A stretch of 64,000 bases of DNA from Herbidospora galbida (GCF_005233835.1 NZ_SZQA01000005.1:124001-188000), one strand, 5' to 3'; shown: positions 7,918 through 17,584, counted from the stretch's first letter. Notes: a model not told the origin generated them from the letters alone. Numbers and translations are program-made.

Positions 7918-10616
7918 TCGGCCAGCTTCCAGAACCTGACCCGCTTGTCCTCGCCGGCCGAGACGACGACGGTCTTCCCGTCGACGTCGGCGAACCCGAC
8001 CGAGTAGACGTTCTTGCCGTCGTGGGCCTTCACCGGCTTGCCGACCTCCTCCGACTTCTCCAGGTCCCACATGCGGAGCGTGCCGTCGGTGGAGCCGGAG
8101 ACCGCCATCGGGTGGCCGCCGATCTCGCGGTAGGCCAGCGAGTAGACGTTGTCCTTGTGGCCGGTGAGGCTCTTGCCGACCTGCTTGCCGGTCTTCAGGT
8201 CCCAGATCCTGACCTTCTCGTCCTCACCGCCCGAGATGGCCACCGCCTTGCCGTCGACCTCGCCGGTGGTGACGGAGTAGACGGGCTTGCCGTGGCCCTT
8301 GAAGGTCTTGCCGTACTGCTTCCTGGACGAGGCGTCCCAGACCTTGAGACTCTTGTCTTCGCTGGCCGAGACGATGACGGTCTTGTCGCCGACCTGGCCG
8401 AAGGACAGCCAGTTGATGACGTCCTTGTGGGCTCTGATGCCGCCGCCGATGGGCTGACGGGTCTTGAGGTCCCACAGCCTGATCCGGCCGTCGGCGCCGC
8501 CGGAGGCGGCCACCCACTTGCTGCCGACCTTGCCGATGGCGACGGTGTAGACGGCGTTGCCGTGGCCCCACAGGCCGCCGCCGACGGCCTTGCGCTTCTC
8601 GACGTCCCAGACGCGGACCGAGCCGTCGCGGCTGCCGGTGACGGCGAGCGGGCGGCCGTTGACCTCGGCCGTCGCGACGGCGTAGACCCAGTCGCCGTGG
8701 GCGTAGATCGGCTTGCCGAGCGCCTTGTGCGACTCTGCGTTCCACATCCGCACCGACCGGTCGACGCCTGCGGTGACCACGACGGGGTGGTCCTTGTCGC
8801 CCCCCACGGCGACGGAGTAGATCGAGCTCCTGTTCCCGGACATGGAGCTGCCGTCCTGCTTGCCGAGAACGGGGACGGGCGCCCCGGTCGGCGTCGGGCT
8901 GGGCGACGGCGACGGCGCGGTGGTCGGGGACAACGAGGCCGCCGCCGGTGACGGGACCCCCGCCGCCGAGGGAGTCGTGGCCGGCAGCTGGGTCACGGGC
9001 GCTCCGGTGATCCCGCCCTGGGCGGCCGCGGGGATCTTGCCGGGCTCGTCGCCGCCGCCGCCGAAGAGATTCGGTACGAGGAACAGCGCGGTCGCCGCCA
9101 CCGCGAGCACGCCGACGAGGACCCCGGTGACCAGACCCGCCCTGCTCTTCGTGGGCGGCGCCTCCCCGAGCCAGCCGCCGGTGGGGTCGGGCCGGGGGTG
9201 GAACGTGGTCGCGTCGGCGTCGAGGGGCGGCGGCGTCTCCTGCGCCTTCTGCTTGGCCTTGCCCTTGGGCTTCGGCTTCGGCTCGGCCGGCGGCGCGGGG
9301 TTGCCGCCGTTGGGCGCCTGGTATCCGGGCGAGGGCTGGTAGGGCGGCGGGTAACCCTGCGCGGGACCCCGCTGGGGCGGGCCCTGCGGGTGGCCCGGCG
9401 GCGGGAAGCTCTGCCCCGGCTGCTGCTGGTAAGGCGGCGGATAGCCCTGGGCGGGACCCGGCTGAGGCGGGCTCTGCGGGTAGCCGGGAGGCGGAAAGCT
9501 CTGGCCCGGCTGGGCCTGGTAACCCGGGGGCGGGAAGCTCTGGCCCGGCTGGGCCCGATAGCCCGGCGGCGGGAAACTCTGGCCCGGCTGGGCCCGATAG
9601 CCCGGCGGCGGGAAACTCTGGCCCGGCTGGGCCTGATAGCCCGGCGGCGGGAAACTCTGGACCGGCGGCCGTAAGTGGGGCGCCTGCGGGTCGGGCGGGG
9701 CGAAGCCCGGGGTGGCCGGCGGCGGGGGCGTGCCGGGATCCGCCGGCGGCGGGGTGTCCTTCTTCTTCGAGGCGGCGTTGAGGCCGGCCAGGAGGGACTT
9801 GTCGAGGTCGTCGTCGACCTGGTGGTCGAGGAGGGCGAACAGGGCCTCGCTCGCGGTCGGGCGGTTCTCGGCCTGCTTGTCGAGGCTGGCCTCGACGATG
9901 GGGCGCAGCAGGTCAGGGAGCGTCGAGACGTCGGGGGTGTCGTTCATGACGCGGTAGAGCACGGCGGGCAGGCTGTCGTGGCCGAAGGCGGGCCGCCCGG
10001 TCGACGCGTAGAACATCGTCACGGCCCAGCTGAACATGTCGGACGGCGGCCCGACGCGCTTGGCCTCGATCTGCTCGGGCGACATGTACGCCGGCGTCCC
10101 CACGACCCCGCTCGACAGGGTCGACGACGAGTCGAGCGCCCGTGCGATGCCGAAGTCGATCACGCGCGGCCCGTCCTGGGCCAGCAGCACGTTCGACGGC
10201 TTGAAGTCGCGGTGGACGATCCCGGCCCGGTGGATGGCCGCCAGGGCGGTGATGGTGCCGACGGCCAGCCGGTGGAGGTTGCCGCCGGTGCGGGGGCCCT
10301 CCTGCTGGACGACCCGCTGCAGCGAGACGCCGTCGACGAGTTCGGACACGATGTAGGGCCGGTCGCCGTCCATGTGGGCGCCGAGGACCTGGGCGGTGCA
10401 GAACTGGGCGACCCGCCTCGCGGCGGACACTTCGCGGAGAAACGAGTCGGCGTCGATCGCGTCCGAAACGCGCAACAGTTTTATCGCGACGGGGGTCCCG
10501 TCGGGTGCGGTCCCGGCGTACACGACACCCTGCGCGCCCTCCCCAAGACGCGCATCGATGCGGTAAACCCCCAGCTCAGTTGGGTCGCCAGGCCGTAATG
10601 GCGATGTCTGCGGCAC
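7914..10616 (-). CDS. Ser/Thr protein kinase with proline-rich linker, membrane anchor and WD40 sensor
   Basis: 900 aa PknB-type kinase. The kinase domain (about 16-280) has the Gly-rich loop GEGAQG, Lys46, Glu62, HRD at 135-137 and DFG at 154-156, so it looks active. A Pro/Gln/Gly-rich linker (about 288-490) contains a 13-residue repeat (QSFPPPGY-x-AQPG). One transmembrane segment lies near 494-515. The outer C-terminal part (about 595-900) holds about seven WD40 repeats, each ending in a 'VR[MVI]WD'-like strand, likely a propeller that senses an extracellular ligand. GTG 10616 is fixed by GGGGGAG seven bases upstream. It is divergent from the secreted DUF11-like gene at 10738, which is a plausible partner but unproven. 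Confidence 0.93.
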   Translation of the reverse strand: MPQTSPLRPGDPTELGVYRIDARLGEGAQGVVYAGTAPDGTPVAIKLLRVSDAIDADSFLREVSAARRVAQFCTAQVLGAHMDGDRPYIVSELVDGVSLQRVVQQEGPRTGGNLHRLAVGTITALAAIHRAGIVHRDFKPSNVLLAQDGPRVIDFGIARALDSSSTLSSGVVGTPAYMSPEQIEAKRVGPPSDMFSWAVTMFYASTGRPAFGHDSLPAVLYRVMNDTPDVSTLPDLLRPIVEASLDKQAENRPTASEALFALLDHQVDDDLDKSLLAGLNAASKKKDTPPPADPGTPPPPATPGFAPPDPQAPHLRPPVQSFPPPGYQAQPGQSFPPPGYRAQPGQSFPPPGYRAQPGQSFPPPGYQAQPGQSFPPPGYPQSPPQPGPAQGYPPPYQQQPGQSFPPPGHPQGPPQRGPAQGYPPPYQPSPGYQAPNGGNPAPPAEPKPKPKGKAKQKAQETPPPLDADATTFHPRPDPTGGWLGEAPPTKSRAGLVTGVLVGVLAVAATALFLVPNLFGGGGDEPGKIPAAAQGGITGAPVTQLPATTPSAAGVPSPAAASLSPTTAPSPSPSPTPTGAPVPVLGKQDGSSMSGNRSSIYSVAVGGDKDHPVVVTAGVDRSVRMWNAESHKALGKPIYAHGDWVYAVATAEVNGRPLAVTGSRDGSVRVWDVEKRKAVGGGLWGHGNAVYTVAIGKVGSKWVAASGGADGRIRLWDLKTRQPIGGGIRAHKDVINWLSFGQVGDKTVIVSASEDKSLKVWDASSRKQYGKTFKGHGKPVYSVTTGEVDGKAVAISGGEDEKVRIWDLKTGKQVGKSLTGHKDNVYSLAYREIGGHPMAVSGSTDGTLRMWDLEKSEEVGKPVKAHDGKNVYSVGFADVDGKTVVVSAGEDKRVRFWKLAD
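9483..9660. repeat. 39-bp in-frame tandem repeat in the kinase linker
   Basis: Four and a half copies of a 39-bp unit (e.g. 9561-9599 and 9600-9638, which differ at one base) encode the 13-residue repeat QSFPPPGY-[RQ]-AQPG. Two longer, diverged units lie just beyond (about 9355-9482). Near-identity of neighbouring copies suggests recent slippage, so copy number may vary between strains. Confidence 0.85.
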
Positions 10617-10684
10617 GACGGTGCTCCCCCGGTACAAACGATCAACTCTACGCGAAGTGTAGTAGTGCTTAACCGTTCCAAAGT

Positions 10685-10690
10685 GATAAT
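10685..10690 (+). promoter_or_regulatory. possible -10 box of the secreted-protein gene at 10738
   Basis: GATAAT in an unusually AT-rich 60-bp patch, 47 bp upstream of the ATG. No convincing -35 is seen 17 bp upstream. Assigned by position and composition only. Confidence 0.3.
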
Positions 10691-10737
10691 GGTCTAGACA
10701 TACGGGGATTGCCATGTCTTGTCCAACGGAGAATTCC

Positions 10738-11418
10738 ATGCGCCGAACTTCCGGCATCGTCGCCGGACTCATGCTCTTAGCGCCGCTCGCAGTGAGTGTT
10801 CCCGCGAGCGCCGCGCCCGCCCTGGCGAGCGCCGCCAAGGGCGTCACCGCGAAGAAGGCTCCCTTCGCCAACTTCAAGGTGCACCACATCGTTTATCCGA
10901 AGAAGGTGAAGGCCGGGGCCAAGATCACCTATTACTTCGAGATCACCAACGTCGGCCCGCACAGCGCCGACTACTACTACATCGGGGGCATCCTGCCGAA
11001 AGGCATCATCAGCACCCTGAAGTGGAACGGCCCGAAGAACACCACGTGCACGTGGGAGGGCAACGAGTTCTGGTGCTGGCCGCCGCCCATCCTCTACCCG
11101 AACCCGGAAGAGGACTGGCAGACCGACACGACCTGGCTGACGATCCAGGTCACCCTGAACAAGAAGACCCGTGGCACCGCCACCGCCAAGCTCGGCGGCA
11201 TGACCTTCGACGTGCCGACGGGCGCCGGCGACCTCGACGAGAAGCGCCTGCGCGAACTCGGCATCAAGGGCTGGATCTTCACCAAGACCGTGAAGACCCA
11301 GATCGTCGCCCCCTCGGTCAAGAAGAAGAAGAGCACGAAGCAGGTCTACGTGCCGCCGCCCCCGCCCCCGCCGAAGCCCGACCGGGCCCCCACGCGCAAC
11401 CGCAAGAAGGGCACCTGA
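10738..11418 (+). CDS. secreted DUF11-like protein, paralogue A
   Basis: 226 aa. The signal peptide (about 1-26) has two Arg, a hydrophobic core and an Ala-Ser-Ala region. The mature part looks like a CARDB/DUF11 beta-sandwich ('KAGAKITYYFEITNVGPHSADYYYIGG'), followed by a family-specific tail 'KRLRELGIKGWIFTKTVKT' and a low-complexity Lys/Pro end containing eight prolines in a row. Two Cys (about 112 and 120) may form a disulfide. ATG 10738 was chosen for ACGGAG six bases upstream and because the signal peptide then starts correctly. It is clearly paralogous to the protein at 15021. Function unknown; extracellular or wall-associated is likely. Confidence 0.85.
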   Translation: MRRTSGIVAGLMLLAPLAVSVPASAAPALASAAKGVTAKKAPFANFKVHHIVYPKKVKAGAKITYYFEITNVGPHSADYYYIGGILPKGIISTLKWNGPKNTTCTWEGNEFWCWPPPILYPNPEEDWQTDTTWLTIQVTLNKKTRGTATAKLGGMTFDVPTGAGDLDEKRLRELGIKGWIFTKTVKTQIVAPSVKKKKSTKQVYVPPPPPPPKPDRAPTRNRKKGT

Positions 11419-11444
11419 TCGTTTCTTCCGGGCAGATTCACGAC

Positions 11445-11481
11445 GCGAGACACGGCCGGCCTGCGGCCGTCCGTGTCTCGC
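11445..11481. terminator. bidirectional stem-loop between convergent genes
   Basis: GCGAGACACGG (11445-11455) is the perfect complement of CCGTGTCTCGC (11471-11481), with a GC-rich inner loop that can pair further. It sits between the stops at 11418 (+) and 11483 (-) and can serve both. No long U tract, as is usual in actinobacteria. Confidence 0.8.
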
Positions 11482-11482
11482 T

Positions 11483-12085
11483 TCAGGCGAGCCCGTGCCT
11501 AACCGCGTACAGGGCCGCTTGGGTGCGGTCCTGTACGCCCAGCTTCATCAGCACGTTGGACACGTGCGTCTTGACCGTCTTCTCGGCCACGTCGAGCGCC
11601 CGCGCGATCTCCCGGTTCGACCGCCCGCCGGCGATCAGCGCCAGCACCTCGCGTTCCCGGTCGGTCAGCGCCACCGCCTCGGACGACGGCGTCAGCATCG
11701 CCTCGGCCGCCTCGGGGGCCAGCGCGACCTGCCCGCCGTGGACGGCCCTGATGGCCGACACGAGCGCCGCCGGGTCGACGTCCTTGTAGAGGAACCCGGC
11801 CGCCCCGGCCCGCATCGCTGGCGCGACGTCGCCGCGTTCGGTCATCGAGGTCAGCACGATCACCCGTGCGGCCCCGTCGAGCTCGGCCAGCGCGCCCAGC
11901 CCGTCGAGGACGGGCATCTTCAGGTCGAGCAGCACGACGTCGGGCGAGAGCGCGCGGGCCAGCTTGACGGCCTCGGCGCCGTCGCCTGCCTCCCCCACGA
12001 CCTCGATGTCGCCCTGGACCTCAAGGAACGTGCGCAGGCCCTGGCGCACGATCGGATGGTCGTCGGCGATCAGCACCCGGATCAT
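11483..12085 (-). CDS. NarL/LuxR-family response regulator
   Basis: 200 aa. Receiver domain 1-120 with the acidic pair Asp8-Asp9, phospho-acceptor Asp54 ('VVLLDLKMP'), Thr/Ser at the switch ('VLTSM') and Lys100 ('FLYKD'). The C-terminal LuxR helix-turn-helix (about 138-198) contains 'LTDREREVLALIAGGRSNREIA'-type features. Its ATG overlaps the stop of the histidine kinase gene by 4 bp, so the pair is translationally coupled and surely forms one two-component system. It ends at the terminator at 11445-11481. Direct repeats upstream of the kinase gene may be its own binding site. Confidence 0.95.
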   Translation of the reverse strand: MIRVLIADDHPIVRQGLRTFLEVQGDIEVVGEAGDGAEAVKLARALSPDVVLLDLKMPVLDGLGALAELDGAARVIVLTSMTERGDVAPAMRAGAAGFLYKDVDPAALVSAIRAVHGGQVALAPEAAEAMLTPSSEAVALTDREREVLALIAGGRSNREIARALDVAEKTVKTHVSNVLMKLGVQDRTQAALYAVRHGLA

Positions 12086-13194
12086 GTCGGCACCACCATC
12101 CTCACCGTCGTCCCGGCCCCCGGCCGGGAGATCACGTCAAGCCTGCCACCGACTCCGGCCGCCCGGTCGCGCATCGACTCGAGCCCCAGGCCCCGGGTGG
12201 GCTCGCCGTCGAAGCCGCTGCCGTCGTCGACGACTTCGAGCACGAGGTCGGCGCGGTCGCGGCGCAGCCGTACCCACAACGAGGAGCATCCCGAGTGGCG
12301 CAGCGCGTTGTGCTGGGCCTCCTGGGCGACGCGCAGGACCGCGACCTCGTGCTCGGCCGGCAGATCGCCGTCGAAGTGCCCCTCGAAGGTGATCGTGGCG
12401 GAGTGGAGGCGGTCGAGCAGCCCGACGTTCTTGCGCAGCGTCTCGACCAGCCCGTGGCTGTCGAGCTCGGCCGGCCGGAGCTCGACGATGACCTCCCGGA
12501 GCTCCGCCAGCGCCTCACCGGCCATCCGCTGGACGGTGTCGAGCTCCCGCGCGGCCCGCTCGGGGTCGGTGGCCAGCAGCGCCCTGGCGGCCTGGGCGGT
12601 GAGCCGCAGCGAGAAGAGCTTCTGCGTGACGGCGTCGTGGAGCTCGCGGGCCATGCGCTGGCGTTCTTCGATGACCGTCAGCTCGCGCCCCCGCTCGTAG
12701 AGGCGGGCGTTGGTGAGCGCGATGGCGGCGTGGGCGGCGAAGAGGGTCAGCACGTCCTGGTCGTCGTGGGTGAACGGGCCGCAGGCCTTGTTGGCCAGGA
12801 AGATGATGCCGAGCACCTGGTCGCCGTCGTGGATCGGCACGCCGAGGAAGTCTTTCAGCACGGGATGGGCCTTGGGCCAGCCGTCGAAGCGGGGATCGCG
12901 GCGCACGTCGCCGAGCCGGACCGGCGTGCCCTCCCGCAGCATCGCGCCCAGCAGGCCGTGCTGGCGCGGGGTGGGCCCGATGGCCGCCCACTGCTCGGGG
13001 GTGATCCCGTCGGCGACAAACTCGGCGAACGACCCGTCGTCGTCGGGGACGCCGAGCGCGGCGTAGCGGGCGTCGAGGAGCTCCCGGGCGGAGCGCACGA
13101 TGACCTGCAGCACCTCCCGGGGAGAGAGGTGCCGGGTGACCGCGAGGACGGCGGCGCTGACGGCGTTCAGCAGGGCGTCCTGACTATCCCGCAT
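12082..13194 (-). CDS. GAF-domain sensor histidine kinase (HisKA_3)
   Basis: 370 aa soluble kinase resembling the DevS/NreB group. One GAF domain (about 20-170, 'LGVPIHDGDQVLGIIFLANKACG') precedes a HisKA_3 dimerisation helix whose phospho-His lies in 'RMARELHDAVTQKLFSL' near residue 190. The HATPase domain follows, with an N-box-like segment 'VAQEAQHNALRHSG' and Gly boxes 'DDGSGF' and 'GLGLESM'. There are no membrane segments, so the signal is cytoplasmic (redox, gas or small ligand through the GAF domain); the ligand is not visible. It is the first gene of the pair with the response regulator and overlaps it by 4 bp. Confidence 0.93.
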   Translation of the reverse strand: MRDSQDALLNAVSAAVLAVTRHLSPREVLQVIVRSARELLDARYAALGVPDDDGSFAEFVADGITPEQWAAIGPTPRQHGLLGAMLREGTPVRLGDVRRDPRFDGWPKAHPVLKDFLGVPIHDGDQVLGIIFLANKACGPFTHDDQDVLTLFAAHAAIALTNARLYERGRELTVIEERQRMARELHDAVTQKLFSLRLTAQAARALLATDPERAARELDTVQRMAGEALAELREVIVELRPAELDSHGLVETLRKNVGLLDRLHSATITFEGHFDGDLPAEHEVAVLRVAQEAQHNALRHSGCSSLWVRLRRDRADLVLEVVDDGSGFDGEPTRGLGLESMRDRAAGVGGRLDVISRPGAGTTVRMVVPT

Positions 13195-13202
13195 GCTGCA
13201 AC

Positions 13203-13232
13203 CCTAAGTCCTAGCCCGGAAGGCCTAGGTCC
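13203..13232. promoter_or_regulatory. direct repeats between histidine kinase and SDR genes
   Basis: CCTAAGTCC (13203-13211) and CCTAGGTCC (13224-13232) repeat with a 21-bp period, two helical turns, 9 bp upstream of the kinase start and in the divergent promoter region. Spacing suits a dimeric or tandem-bound regulator, perhaps the partner response regulator. Inference only. Confidence 0.35.
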
Positions 13233-13285
13233 GGCCGGTCTCGGGCCCGATGTGGTCGATCGCCGGAATTCCTAGCGTTGAGCCC

Positions 13286-13948
13286 ATGAAGAACGCACTG
13301 ATCACCGGGGCCTCCCGAGGGCTCGGGCTGGCGCTGGCCACCGAGCTCGCCAAGGACGGGTGGCACCTGACCCTGACCGCCCGGGGCGCCGACGACCTCG
13401 CCGAGGCGGCCGGGCGTCTCGGCGCGACCGCGATTCCGGGCGACGTCGCCGACCCCGCGCACCGGGAGAGGCTGGCGGAGGCCGTACCGGACCTGGATCT
13501 GCTGGTGAACAACGCCAGTGGGCTGGGGGCGGTGCCCCTGCCGGCGCTGGGCGACTATCCCGTCCCCGTCCTGCGGCAGCTGCTGGAGACCAACGTGGTG
13601 GCGCCGCTGGCGCTGACCCAGGCGGTGCTGCCCGCGCTGCGGCGGCGCAAGGGGGCGGTGCTCAACGTCTCCTCCGACGCCGCCGTCGAGGCCTACGAGG
13701 GGTGGGGCGGGTACGGCGCCTCCAAGGCCGCGCTGGAGCAGATCTCCCACGTGCTGGCCGCCGAGGAGCGGGATCTGGCCGTCTGGTGGCTGGACCCGGG
13801 CGAGATGCGGACGAGGATGCTCGCCGACGCGATCGGGCCGCAGGAGGCGGGCGAGGCGCCGCTCCCCGACGAGGTCGCGCCGCTGATCGTCAAGCTGGTG
13901 AACGAGCGTCGGTCCAGCGGACGCCACACGCGCGGGAGCCTGGCATGA
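13286..13948 (+). CDS. short-chain dehydrogenase/reductase
   Basis: 220 aa classical SDR. Cofactor motif 'TGASRGLG' near residue 8, 'NNAS' near 76, catalytic Ser in 'VLNVSSDAAV', and Tyr-x-x-x-Lys in 'YGASKAALE'. An Arg after the Gly motif and 'TARGADD' at the end of beta-2 suggest NADP(H). The stop overlaps the start of the QueA-like gene by 4 bp (ATGA), so the two are made together. That tight coupling is the only clue to its role; the substrate is unknown. Confidence 0.9.
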   Translation: MKNALITGASRGLGLALATELAKDGWHLTLTARGADDLAEAAGRLGATAIPGDVADPAHRERLAEAVPDLDLLVNNASGLGAVPLPALGDYPVPVLRQLLETNVVAPLALTQAVLPALRRRKGAVLNVSSDAAVEAYEGWGGYGASKAALEQISHVLAAEERDLAVWWLDPGEMRTRMLADAIGPQEAGEAPLPDEVAPLIVKLVNERRSSGRHTRGSLA

Positions 13949-14922
13949 GCATCGACTTCGCCCTGCCCTCGGTCAACGAGGCCCACCGCCCGCCCGAGGC
14001 CCGCGACTCGGTCAAGCTCATGGTCTCCGAACGGGAGACCGGTGCGATCACCCACCACGCCTTCACCGACCTGCCCGAACTGCTCGACCCCGGCGATCTG
14101 GTCGTGGTCAACAACTCGCGCACCCTCCCGGCCGCCGTGAAGCTCGACCGGCTCTGGGTGCACTTCTCGACCGAGCTGCCCTGGGGAGAGTGGCTGGTCG
14201 AACTCCGGTGCCCGGGGGGCACCACGTACAAGGGCGGCGCCCCGGGCGAGTGGCTGCCGCTGCCGGGCGGGGCCACGCTGCGGCTGGTCGAACGCTTCAC
14301 CCCCCGGCTGTGGAAGGCGAGGCTCGACACCGACGTCGTCGGCTACCTGCAGCGGCACGGCACGCCGATCCGTTACTCCTACGTCGACCGCGACTGGCCC
14401 ATCGACGACTACCAGACCGTGTTCGGCCGGATCCTGGGCAGCGCCGAGATGCCCAGCGCCGGGCGGCCGTTCACCACCCGCCTGGTCACCGACCTGGTCG
14501 CCAGGGGCATCACGATCGCGCCCGTCACCCTACACACGGGCGTGGCCTCACCCGAGAAGGACGAGCCGCCCTACGCCGAACGGTTCGACGTCCCGGCCGC
14601 CACGAGGCGGCTGGTCGCGATGACCAAGGAGAACGGGGGCCGGGTCGTCGCGGTCGGCACGACGGTGGTCCGGGCGCTGGAGACCTCCCACGACTCGGGG
14701 TGGACGTCGCGGATCGTCTCGCCGGAACACCCGCCCGAGGTCGTCGACGGGCTGCTGACCGGCCTGCACGAGCCCAGGTCGACCCATCTCATGATGCTGT
14801 CGGCCATCGGGGGCGCCGATCTCGTCATGAAGTCGTACGAGGCCGCGCTCGACGACGGCTATCTGTGGCACGAGTTCGGAGATGTCCACCTCATACTTGG
14901 AACGCGCCGAATCGACATATAA
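13945..14922 (+). CDS. QueA-like S-adenosylmethionine:tRNA ribosyltransferase-isomerase
   Basis: 325 aa, aligns through its length with QueA: N-terminal 'LVVVNNSRTLPAAV', central 'WPIDDYQTVFG', and the C-terminal conserved 'HTGVASPEKDEPPYAERFDV' region and 'GTTVVRALE'. QueA transfers ribosyl from SAM to preQ1 in tRNA during queuosine synthesis. No other queuosine gene is in the window, so the substrate may differ. The ATG overlaps the SDR stop. 98 bp then separate it from the secreted protein at 15021. Confidence 0.82.
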   Translation: MSIDFALPSVNEAHRPPEARDSVKLMVSERETGAITHHAFTDLPELLDPGDLVVVNNSRTLPAAVKLDRLWVHFSTELPWGEWLVELRCPGGTTYKGGAPGEWLPLPGGATLRLVERFTPRLWKARLDTDVVGYLQRHGTPIRYSYVDRDWPIDDYQTVFGRILGSAEMPSAGRPFTTRLVTDLVARGITIAPVTLHTGVASPEKDEPPYAERFDVPAATRRLVAMTKENGGRVVAVGTTVVRALETSHDSGWTSRIVSPEHPPEVVDGLLTGLHEPRSTHLMMLSAIGGADLVMKSYEAALDDGYLWHEFGDVHLILGTRRIDI

Positions 14923-15020
14923 AAGATCTTTCGAAGTTCAGCCGGGAAATGGTAGGAAATCCCATCGAGTATCACGGGGGTTCCTTCTCTCTCCCCGTCT
15001 GTTCTTTGGGAGACAATCAC

Positions 15021-15563
15021 ATGCGCACTGTCACGCGCGCGATCGCAGGGGTCGCCCTGCTGGCCTCGGCGGCCTTAGTCGCCCCGGCCTCCGCCTCGGC
15101 CACGACCGCCGACGACCCGTGGTCGCTGTTCAAGATCACGAAGTTGTCGTACACCAAGAAGGCCAAGCCGGGTGGCTACGTCACCTACACCTTCCAGGTG
15201 ACCAACAACGGCCCCCACGCGGCCGACTACTTCGACGTGGGCGGCGTCCTGCCCAAGCACGTCGACCTCAAGAAGAAGATCTCCTACGGCTCCGGCGACG
15301 AGCTCAAGTGCTACCTCGACGGCCGCAACTTCTTCTGCCCCAACGACTTCATCCTCGAGGTGGGCGACTCCACCTGGGTGAGTCTCCGGTTCCAGCTGAA
15401 GAAGACCGCCAAGGGCACCCAGACCGGCAAGGTCGGCGCCTGGGTGTACGACATCCCCGCCGGCGCGGAGAACCTCGACCGGGCCCGCCTGCGCGAGCAG
15501 AACCTCAAGGGCTGGGAGATGATGCGGACCGTCAAGACCGCAGTGGTGGTCAAGAAGAAGTAA
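15021..15563 (+). CDS. secreted DUF11-like protein, paralogue B
   Basis: 180 aa with a clear signal peptide (about 1-28, hydrophobic core then Ala-Ser-Ala-Ser-Ala). The mature domain parallels the protein at 10738: 'YTFQVTNNGPHAADYFDVGGVLPK', two Cys flanking an aromatic stretch, and the shared C-terminal motif 'ARLREQNLKGWEMMRTVKT'. It lacks the Lys/Pro tail of paralogue A. GGGAG about eight bases before the ATG supports the start. It ends before a strong stem-loop at 15589. Likely extracellular; function unknown. Confidence 0.85.
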   Translation: MRTVTRAIAGVALLASAALVAPASASATTADDPWSLFKITKLSYTKKAKPGGYVTYTFQVTNNGPHAADYFDVGGVLPKHVDLKKKISYGSGDELKCYLDGRNFFCPNDFILEVGDSTWVSLRFQLKKTAKGTQTGKVGAWVYDIPAGAENLDRARLREQNLKGWEMMRTVKTAVVVKKK

Positions 15564-15588
15564 CGCACCCCCAAAGGCACCCCCAAGA

Positions 15589-15617
15589 CCCGCCGTCGTG
15601 GCCGCGACGGCGGGTTT
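15589..15617 (+). terminator. intrinsic terminator after paralogue B
   Basis: CCCGCCGTCG (15589-15598) pairs perfectly with CGACGGCGGG (15605-15614) around a 6-nt loop, followed by TTT. It lies 25 bp after the stop at 15563 and before the convergent permease stop at 15636. Confidence 0.8.
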
Positions 15618-15635
15618 CCGCGTTCCACCCGCGTT

Positions 15636-16678
15636 CTACACGCTGTCCCAGCGGAACACCTTCATCGCGATCAGGCTGATGACCAGGCCGAACGCCAGCA
15701 CGATGCCCAGTTCGGGCAGCACCGACAGCGGCCCCTGGCCGCGCACCATCACGTCGAGCAGGCCCTGGTTGAGGTGCTTGAGCGGGAAGACGTTCGAGAG
15801 CGTCTGGAGCCAGCCGGGCGCGGCGTCCAGCGGGATGAACGAGCCCGACAGGAACGCCATCGGCAACACGATCAGGTTGGCGATGCCCGACGCGGCCTCC
15901 GCCGACTTGGCCAGCCCGCCCGCGACCAGGCCGATCGCCATGAACGTCAGGGTGCCCGCGACGACCAGCGGGATCGCCATCCACCAGTAGGCCGACAGTC
16001 GCAGCCCGAAGAACGGCAGCGAGGCGACCACCAGGAAGATCGCGGTCTGGATCAGGGCGATGGCGACACTGACGCCGACCCGGGCGCCGACGACCGACCC
16101 GAGCGCGACCGGGGCCAGCCGCAACCGGCGCAGGATGCGCTTCTCCCGCCAGGTGACCAGCGTCGCCGCCGCGCCGAACGCGGCGCCCATGGCGACCGCC
16201 CAGCTGAGCAGGCCGGGGGTGACGTACTGGATGGCTTTGAGCGAGTCGTCCTCGACCTGCTGGGCGGTCATCGTGAAGCGCTGCGGCACCCCCACGGCGT
16301 TGGCCTGGGCGACGACCTGCCGCAGCACGCCCTGGACGGTCCCCGACCGCACCTGGTCGGCGGCCGAGTAGGAGACCTGGAGGGCGTCGCCCTGCTGGCT
16401 GATCGCGGCGACGACGTCGCCCTGCCTGACCTTCTCGCGCGCGGCGGCCGGGTCGTCGCTCTTCTGGATCTCCAGTACGTCGCCCAGCCCCGCCGCGCTC
16501 TGCTCCAGCAGCGGGACCTTGCCGACCTGGATCACCGCCATCTTGGAGGTGCCCATGTCGCTGAAGATGCCGCCGAACAGGACCAGGAACATCAGCGGGA
16601 ACAGGATGGAGAAGAACAGCGCCGACCTGTCGCGGAACCATCCGAGCAACATCGCCCGCGACAGGGAGGTGAAGGCGG

Positions 16679-16682
<4 letters not shown>
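15636..16682 (-). CDS. ABC-2 type transporter permease
   Basis: 348 aa. One N-terminal transmembrane helix (about 20-40), a large extracytoplasmic loop (about 45-170), then five hydrophobic segments in the C-terminal half, with 'GSFIPLDAAPGWLQTLSNVFPLKH' matching the conserved end of the ABC-2/DrrB family. The GTG start overlaps the stop of the ATPase gene by 4 bp (GTGA), so the two form an export pump of the DrrAB type. The cargo (drug, lipid or polymer) cannot be inferred. Confidence 0.9.
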
Positions 16683-17584
<902 letters not shown>

